Origin: a virus
DNA length: 41,746 nucleotides
Direction: 5' to 3' (one strand)
IMG/VR virus record: IMGVR_UViG_3300031699_000005
Coordinates: 1-41,746 of that record
This document shows positions 37,341 through 41,746 of the stretch, piece after piece; within the stretch, counting starts at the first letter, position 1, and every line of letters begins with the position of its first letter. Below the pieces are notes generated by a model, which saw only the letters and a list, made by a program, of their open reading frames with translations, ran no database searches and was not told the origin of the DNA. The translations under genes and the position numbers were made by a program.

Positions 37341-38522
37341 ATGTCCGACTTCTATCGCTTCGACGCGCAGCAGCAGAGGGCGCACGAGGACCGGATCTCG
37401 CGGCATCGCGAGCTCGCCCTCGACGCGATGCAGGAGCTTCGCAGGGTGACCCTCTTCGGCGGGGCGCCCCGCGCTGCCAACCTCGAGCCCGAGAACCGGG
37501 CGGTCTTCCTCGGCCAGGTCGGAATCCACGCCGACGCGAAGGACCCGCAGTTCCGGCTCAAGCATCCCAACGAGGCAGCCATCAAGGAGCTCGTGCGGCT
37601 CTTCCGCCAGGACTCCGTGTACGCCGCCAACTGGAAGGAGGACGCCGGGGAGAGCCGGCTCTTCGCCCAGATGCTCCAGCACATGATGTCGGCGAACATC
37701 CCGACCCTGTACGTCCCGAACCAGGCCCGCGGGCTCTTCCCGGTCGACTCCTCGATCCCCCCTGGGGCCGAGACGGTCCTCACCCAGCGCGTCGTCACGA
37801 TCGACGATGCGACGCTCGGGCAGATGTCTCCGTCGGCCGACGACATCCAGTACGTCGAGATCCGTGGAGAGTTCGAGACGCTGCGCCTGATGAGCTACGC
37901 ACGCGGGGTCATCTGGTCCCTCGACGAGCTCGAGTCCGCAGCGTTCGCTGGCGTCCAGCTCCGACAGGAGAAAATGGCGGCCCTCAACGATCGCGTCGAA
38001 TCGATCTTCGACCTCGTCGCATTCCTCGGCGACGCAGCCTCCGGGTTCTCCGGGATGTACAACAACGCCGGCATCACGCCGACGGCGGTTGTGACCGGCA
38101 CCTGGTCGGGTGCTACCGCGGATCAGATCCTCGGCGACGTCAAGGCGCTCATCGAGGCTGTGTTCGCCGCCAACGACAACGTCCGCCCCAACGTCCTGAT
38201 CATCCCGGCGAGCCTGACGCGGTACCTCACGGTGCGCCGAGCCGAGACGGACAAGAACGTGCGGACGATGATCCAGGAGGATTACCCTGGCATCCGCATC
38301 CTCGAGTGCAACCGAGCCGACCTGTACGACGCGGCTGGAACGGGTCCCAGGATCATGGCGTACTTCTCCAACCCGCTCCACCTCGCCGTGCTCGTCGCGC
38401 GGTCGTTCACCCTCGAGCCCCCGGAGAAGCACGGCTTCACCTACCGGCTCGCGGGCCGGCAGAAGCTCGGCGGCGGCGCCTTCCATGTGCCGCTGACCGC
38501 TGGCTACATGGACGGCTGCTAG
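37341..38522 (+). CDS. Major capsid protein (DUF2184-like, HK97 fold)
   Basis: The 393-residue protein follows the decoration gene with one base between. It matches the DUF2184 capsid family: LFGGAPRAANLEPENRAVF, VPNQARGLFPVDSSIPPGAE, GQMSPSADDIQYVEIRGEFE, SYARGVIWSLDELESAAFAG, GFSGMYNNAGITP, RPNVLIIPASLTRYLTVR and a final FHVPLTAGYMDG. It should be the main shell subunit, with the protease/scaffold two genes upstream and connectors downstream. Confidence 0.9.
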   Translation: MSDFYRFDAQQQRAHEDRISRHRELALDAMQELRRVTLFGGAPRAANLEPENRAVFLGQVGIHADAKDPQFRLKHPNEAAIKELVRLFRQDSVYAANWKEDAGESRLFAQMLQHMMSANIPTLYVPNQARGLFPVDSSIPPGAETVLTQRVVTIDDATLGQMSPSADDIQYVEIRGEFETLRLMSYARGVIWSLDELESAAFAGVQLRQEKMAALNDRVESIFDLVAFLGDAASGFSGMYNNAGITPTAVVTGTWSGATADQILGDVKALIEAVFAANDNVRPNVLIIPASLTRYLTVRRAETDKNVRTMIQEDYPGIRILECNRADLYDAAGTGPRIMAYFSNPLHLAVLVARSFTLEPPEKHGFTYRLAGRQKLGGGAFHVPLTAGYMDGC

Positions 38523-38543
38523 GGTCGTCGCCCGCCTTGAGCT

Positions 38544-38560
38544 GTTTCCGAAATGGAAAC
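38544..38560. terminator. Hairpin after capsid gene, possible terminator or attenuator
   Basis: GTTTCC-GAAAT-GGAAAC (38544-38560) lies in the gap after the capsid stop (38522) and just before promoter copy 2. The 6-bp stem is weak and there is no T-run behind it, so it may slow or protect transcripts rather than stop them. Confidence 0.35.
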
Positions 38561-38579
38561 GACTCGCCCCGCCTCGCAG

Positions 38580-38611
38580 ATTGACACGGCAGCATCTCCC
38601 CGCTCATACTC
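38580..38611 (+). promoter_or_regulatory. Rightward sigma70-type promoter, copy 2
   Basis: ATTGACACGGCAG, 12 bases, CATACTC: TTGACA (38581-38586), 18-base spacer, CATACT (38605-38610). It lies in the 118-base gap after the capsid gene. Transcription should start near 38617, giving a leader of about 24 bases to ATG 38641, with GAGGAG at 38629-38634. It would raise expression of the connector, sheath, tube and tail genes. Confidence 0.75.
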
Positions 38612-38640
38612 CTCCTAGGCACAACGTCGAGGAGGACCCC

Positions 38641-38892
38641 ATGGCACGCGAAACCATCGAGCTCCGGAACCCGTCGAAGATCAGGATGGTCATGAACAGC
38701 CGCGCCGCGAAGCGCGCCGACGGCGCGATCGTCCCGCTCACCGAGAAGATTCTCCCGGGCGCGACGGGCCGAGTCGACCCCAACAACCCCTCGATCAAGA
38801 TCTACGCACTCGGCGGCGTGCTCGAGCCCGTCGACGCTGTCGGCCGCAAGTGGCTCGAGGAGGTCCGCGCAGGCCTCAAGATCGTCGACTGA
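38641..38892 (+). CDS. Small head-associated protein
   Basis: 83 residues, starting at ATG 38641 behind GAGGAG. The sequence (IELRNPSKIRMVMNSRAAKR, GATGRVDPNNPSIKIYALGG) is basic and beta-prone. It is the first gene after promoter copy 2 and lies between the capsid and connector genes, where small head-completion or decoration proteins are usual. No family recognised. Confidence 0.6.
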   Translation: MARETIELRNPSKIRMVMNSRAAKRADGAIVPLTEKILPGATGRVDPNNPSIKIYALGGVLEPVDAVGRKWLEEVRAGLKIVD

Positions 38893-38894
38893 CC

Positions 38895-39215
38895 ATGAGC
38901 GTCACGATCACAGAGGCTGGGCTCGTCGCGGTACAGCCGGAGTGGTCAGAGGCGTGGAGCCAGACTCCGGACGTCGTCACGCACGCCGTCGACCAGGCCA
39001 ACGCCCTCGAGCTCTCAGGGTACTCGAACGAGACCAAGGAGCGTCACCGGCGCTACCTCGAGGCCGCCGCCATCCTCTTCCAGCAGGCCTTCGGCCGGGA
39101 CATGTTCGGTCGCCCGGTCGAGAACATCCACCGCAAGGAGTGCCAGCGCCTCGACTCCCTCGTGGGAGGCGCCGAGCGGGCTCCGGGCTGGGACCTCCCG
39201 ACGGGGGTCTCCTAA
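38895..39215 (+). CDS. Head-tail connector-like protein
   Basis: The start ATG 38895 (two bases after the previous stop) gives 106 residues. It is helical with HAVDQANALELSGYSNETKE, HRRYLEAAAILFQQAFGRDM and HRKECQRLDSLVGGAERAPG. Its place between capsid and neck genes is where gp6-like or DUF4054-type head-completion adaptors are found, but the sequence itself is not recognised. Confidence 0.55.
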   Translation: MSVTITEAGLVAVQPEWSEAWSQTPDVVTHAVDQANALELSGYSNETKERHRRYLEAAAILFQQAFGRDMFGRPVENIHRKECQRLDSLVGGAERAPGWDLPTGVS

Positions 39216-39664
39216 TGCCCGTCCGCGTCAAGGACCGTGGCGCTGCGCGGATGGTGGCGAACGTCGCTCGCCGCACGAAGAAGACCGTCTCGGTCGGTGT
39301 CATCGGCCAGGGCGCATCGGCGAGGACGCAAGAGGGGACGACGGTCGCCGAGGTGGCTGCGTGGGCGGAGTTCGGGACGGACTCAATTCCGGCTCGCTCA
39401 TTCATTCGCGGCTACGTCGACGAGAACGAGGCGCTCCTACGTGACAAGCTCCGCGGAGCTGGAGTCCGAGTCGCCAAGGGGGACTGGTCGCTCGAGCAGG
39501 CTCTTGGCCTCGTCGGGCTCTTCGCCGTGACGGGCATCCGGAACAGGATCGACGAGCACATCCCGCCGCCCCTGGCGGCCTCCACCGTAGCGCGCAAGGG
39601 GCACGACAAGCCCCTCGTCGATACCCGCCAGCTCTACGTGAGCATCACGCACGAGGTCGAATAG
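39215..39664 (+). CDS. Neck / minor tail protein (gpG or HK97 gp10-like)
   Basis: ATG 39215 overlaps the previous TAA (TAATG). The 149-residue protein has the pattern of phage virion morphogenesis proteins: VSVGVIGQGASARTQEGTTV, AEVAAWAEFGTDSIPARSFI, RGYVDENEALLRDKLRGAG and a final HDKPLVDTRQLYVSITHEVE. Such proteins sit at the head-tail joint. The long frame from 38942 is an out-of-context extension. Confidence 0.75.
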   Translation: MPVRVKDRGAARMVANVARRTKKTVSVGVIGQGASARTQEGTTVAEVAAWAEFGTDSIPARSFIRGYVDENEALLRDKLRGAGVRVAKGDWSLEQALGLVGLFAVTGIRNRIDEHIPPPLAASTVARKGHDKPLVDTRQLYVSITHEVE

Positions 39665-40227
39665 TGGCCGACTGGAGCCTCATCGAGACGACGGTCGCCG
39701 CGTGGTTGACGTCGATCACGGGGCTCCCCACTCGTTGGACCGGGCGCCCCGTCAAGCCCACGTTCTCCAGCAACGGCTACCTCGTCCTAAGCAAGTCGGC
39801 CGTCAAGACCGTCGGCTCGCCCACACTCACGGAGGCGTGGGACGACGAAGAGGACGAGGTCACCTACACCTCGGAGGCGTCGGTGTCTTTCACCTTGGGA
39901 GTCAAGATCGTCACGCAGCGCGCGAGCGTCGACCACGACGCCCAGCACTTCGCCTCGCTGATCATGGACCGCCTCTTCCTTCGGATGACGACGGGCGAGG
40001 TGCTCGATGCCGCGGACATTGCCGTCGCGCGCGTCCTGGGAGATACTCCGATCGGGGACCAGATGATCGACGGACGAGAGATGAGCGTGCATCAACTCGA
40101 CCTGCGGCTCAACGCGACGGCGTCCGTCTCCGACACGCCAGTGGAAACTATCAGGACCATCGTCGACGCCGAAGCGGATGTCCCTTCCGGGACGACCGTC
40201 TGGAGCGGGGACATCACGATCGGGTAG
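39664..40227 (+). CDS. Tail terminator / neck protein (gp12-like)
   Basis: 187 residues, GTG start at 39664, with the previous stop (39662-39664) overlapping the first base. The N-terminus WSLIETTVAAWLTSITGLPT and the middle TSEASVSFTLGVKIVTQRAS with DAQHFASLIMDRLFLRMTTG fit tail terminator proteins, which cap the tail tube and sheath for joining to the head. Position directly before the sheath gene agrees. Confidence 0.68.
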   Translation: MADWSLIETTVAAWLTSITGLPTRWTGRPVKPTFSSNGYLVLSKSAVKTVGSPTLTEAWDDEEDEVTYTSEASVSFTLGVKIVTQRASVDHDAQHFASLIMDRLFLRMTTGEVLDAADIAVARVLGDTPIGDQMIDGREMSVHQLDLRLNATASVSDTPVETIRTIVDAEADVPSGTTVWSGDITIG

Positions 40228-40236
40228 GAGGTCGCC

Positions 40237-41628
40237 GTGGACATCAGCAACATCATCGACATCAGCGTGAGCCTCGAGACCGCAGGCGTGGGCAAGCCAG
40301 GCTTCGGGACGCCCCTCTTGTACGGATCCTCGACGGTGGTAGGCCCCAGCGTGCCGGTCGTCGAGATCGCATCGGCGACGTGGTCCGCGAGCCTCCTCGC
40401 TCTGGGCTTCGTCGCGAGCGACCCGGTTTACCTGGCAGCGCAGGCGCTCTGCTCGCAGAACCCGCGCCCTCAGTCGTTCAAGGTGGCCTACGCCGCTCAG
40501 GTCATGGCGGACCACGACGTGGACATCACCGTGCAGACCGCAGTCGCCGGTGAGGTGATCACGGTGACGATCGTCGGGGAGAACCCGTCGGCCGCCGGCG
40601 AGATGACCGAGGAGACCTACACTCGCACCATCCCGGGCGCGAGCTCGACGACTGCCGAGGCGACAGCCGTCGCCGCCCTGATCAACGCCGGCATCTGGGG
40701 CGTTGCCGGCTGGATCGTCGCGACGGGCAACGCCGCCGTGGTCGAGGTCCGAGGCGCCGCCCCGATGGCCGGCAAGATCCTCTACTACGACGACCTGCTC
40801 AACGTCCGCATCGACGACGTCACGGCAGCCCGCACGGTGGCGACAGACCTCGACCTGATCCTCGCCTACGACGCGGACTGGTACATGCTGATCCCGTGCG
40901 ACAGCGGGACGCTCGACGCCATCGCATGCAGCACGTGGGCGAACGCTCACGACCTCAAGGCCTGCCTCATCCAGACGCAGGACAGCGACACCTGGGCTGC
41001 TGGGACCGGCATCGTCGCCGACCTCAAGGCGCTCAACCACAGCCAGACGATGGCCATCGTCTCCAAGCACTCGCTCTCCGAGATGCCCGCAGCGGCCTAC
41101 GCCGGCCGCTTCCTGCCCGAGGGTCCCGGGAAGACCAACTGGGCCTACAAGGCGTTGACGGGCGTCACGCCGAGCCGCTTCACCGAGGCGGAGAGCGGGC
41201 GAGTCCACGCCGACTACGGCAACACCTACGAGGGCGTGAGCAACGCCGGAATCGAGATGGTCGTCGGCACCCTGTACGCCGGATGGGTCCTCGCATCGAG
41301 CCAGACCTTCATGGACCTGATCAGGCTCCGAGACGCGATGATCGTAGAGGTCCAGGCCGAGGTGGTCAGCTTGCAGACGAGCTCGCGCAAGGTTCCGTTC
41401 AACGACTCCGGCATCGCCCAGATCCAGGCAGCCATGCTCGAGGGAATCCGCGTCTACGAGGACCCGGACGGCGGCTTCACCCCAGGGTCGGCATTTGTCA
41501 ACGTCCCGAAGGCTTCGGCCGTGTCGAGCGTCTACAAGGCCGCCCGCGAGCTCCCGGGCGTCTCGTTCGGCGCGACCGCAAACGGAGCCATCATCAAGGT
41601 CACCGCGACGGGCACGATCGCGATTTAG
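40237..41628 (+). CDS. Tail sheath protein (DUF3383 family)
   Basis: The 463-residue protein starts at GTG 40237 behind TAGGAGG. It shows the DUF3383 sheath pattern: ISNIIDISVSLETAGVGKPG, FGTPLLYGSSTVVGP, LCSQNPRPQSFKVAYA, DLDLILAYDADWYMLIPCD, then GRFLPEGPGKTNWAYKALTG, and a C-terminal region with SSRKVPFNDSGIAQIQAAM. This contractile sheath wraps the tube. The tube gene follows after 9 bases with a GAGGA site. Confidence 0.88.
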   Translation: MDISNIIDISVSLETAGVGKPGFGTPLLYGSSTVVGPSVPVVEIASATWSASLLALGFVASDPVYLAAQALCSQNPRPQSFKVAYAAQVMADHDVDITVQTAVAGEVITVTIVGENPSAAGEMTEETYTRTIPGASSTTAEATAVAALINAGIWGVAGWIVATGNAAVVEVRGAAPMAGKILYYDDLLNVRIDDVTAARTVATDLDLILAYDADWYMLIPCDSGTLDAIACSTWANAHDLKACLIQTQDSDTWAAGTGIVADLKALNHSQTMAIVSKHSLSEMPAAAYAGRFLPEGPGKTNWAYKALTGVTPSRFTEAESGRVHADYGNTYEGVSNAGIEMVVGTLYAGWVLASSQTFMDLIRLRDAMIVEVQAEVVSLQTSSRKVPFNDSGIAQIQAAMLEGIRVYEDPDGGFTPGSAFVNVPKASAVSSVYKAARELPGVSFGATANGAIIKVTATGTIAI

Positions 41629-41637
41629 GAGGACACC

Positions 41638-41746
41638 GTGGCAACGTATCGGAAGAGTATCCTGGATCTGACCGTCGCCCTCGGCGGCCTCAACATCGCC
41701 CAGGGCGGCGGCGAGAACGACTTCATCGAGGTCACCTCTCCTGAGC
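41638..41746 (+). CDS. Tail tube protein (DUF3277-like), 5' part of a gene split by the window ends
   Basis: GTG 41638 with GGAGGA upstream starts a frame of 36 codons (ATYRKSILDLTVALGG ... FIEVTSPE) that is open at the window end. Reading into base 1 gives Gln (c+ag) and then TGVHGDVVFHDT, completing a 141-residue tail tube protein. See the 1-317 entry. Confidence 0.88.
   Translation, partial: MATYRKSILDLTVALGGLNIAQGGGENDFIEVTSPE

Noticed and set aside
39787-41208. A 473-residue leftward open frame opposite the sheath gene
   Set aside because: Shadow of the sheath and terminator genes, whose family patterns are clear.
1-41746. Integrase, transposase, repressor, tRNA genes and DNA polymerase
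   Set aside because: Looked for by motif in all large frames and not found. A diverged or very small gene could be missed without a database search.

Overview
The window is a complete tailed-phage genome of the contractile-tail (myovirus) type, written linearly from a circular sequence. The last base (c, 41746) and the first two bases (ag) form one CAG codon in a single open frame, which rebuilds a 141-residue tail-tube protein whose two halves lie at the two ends of the window. GC content is high by eye and genes are packed with ATGA, GTGA or TGATG overlaps. No integrase, transposase, lysogeny repressor, tRNA gene or DNA polymerase was recognised. Two lipobox proteins, a u-spanin-like architecture, a secreted transglycosylase and an amidase suggest a high-GC, double-membraned (Gram-negative type) host. 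This is inference; nothing in the window names the host.

There are two opposing transcription blocks. Rightward: 29175-41746 continuing through the seam to 1-13900. It runs terminase small subunit, ParB/methyltransferase fusion, terminase large subunit, portal, Mu gpF-like protein, protease/scaffold, decoration protein, capsid, connector proteins, tail terminator, sheath, tube, tail-assembly chaperone (with a programmed -1 frameshift), tape measure, a compact baseplate (Dit-like protein, plug, hub, spike, gp25-like wedge, gpJ-like wedge, DUF2612 wedge), tail fibre with sialidase-type Asp boxes, and then a lysis/accessory block with holin-like membrane proteins, a candidate u-spanin, a zincin lipoprotein and an amidase endolysin.

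Leftward: 28589 down to 13902. It holds an HNH nuclease, small conserved proteins, an SMC/RecF-like ATPase, a YqaJ/lambda-type exonuclease with a RecT-type annealing protein, a DUF2303 protein, a probable replication protein, a DnaB helicase, a RuvC-like resolvase, an excisionase-like HTH protein, a nucleoside 2-deoxyribosyltransferase-like protein, an adenine/cytosine-N4 methyltransferase, a MazG-like protein, a cytosine-C5 methyltransferase and a secreted lytic transglycosylase. The phage therefore appears to bring its own helicase and recombination set but use the host polymerase, and to modify its DNA with up to three methyltransferases.

The two blocks diverge from a 585-bp non-coding region (28590-29174) with palindromic tandem repeats. 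They converge at 13900/13902. Two near-identical rightward promoters (35331 and 38580) and one leftward promoter with a palindrome in its spacer (28197-28225) can be read directly. I found no clearly unprecedented system. The items most worth a second look are the frameshift signal, a nested scaffold start, the operator-like repeats, the promoter pair, the u-spanin and zincin lipoproteins, and several tiny coupled genes.
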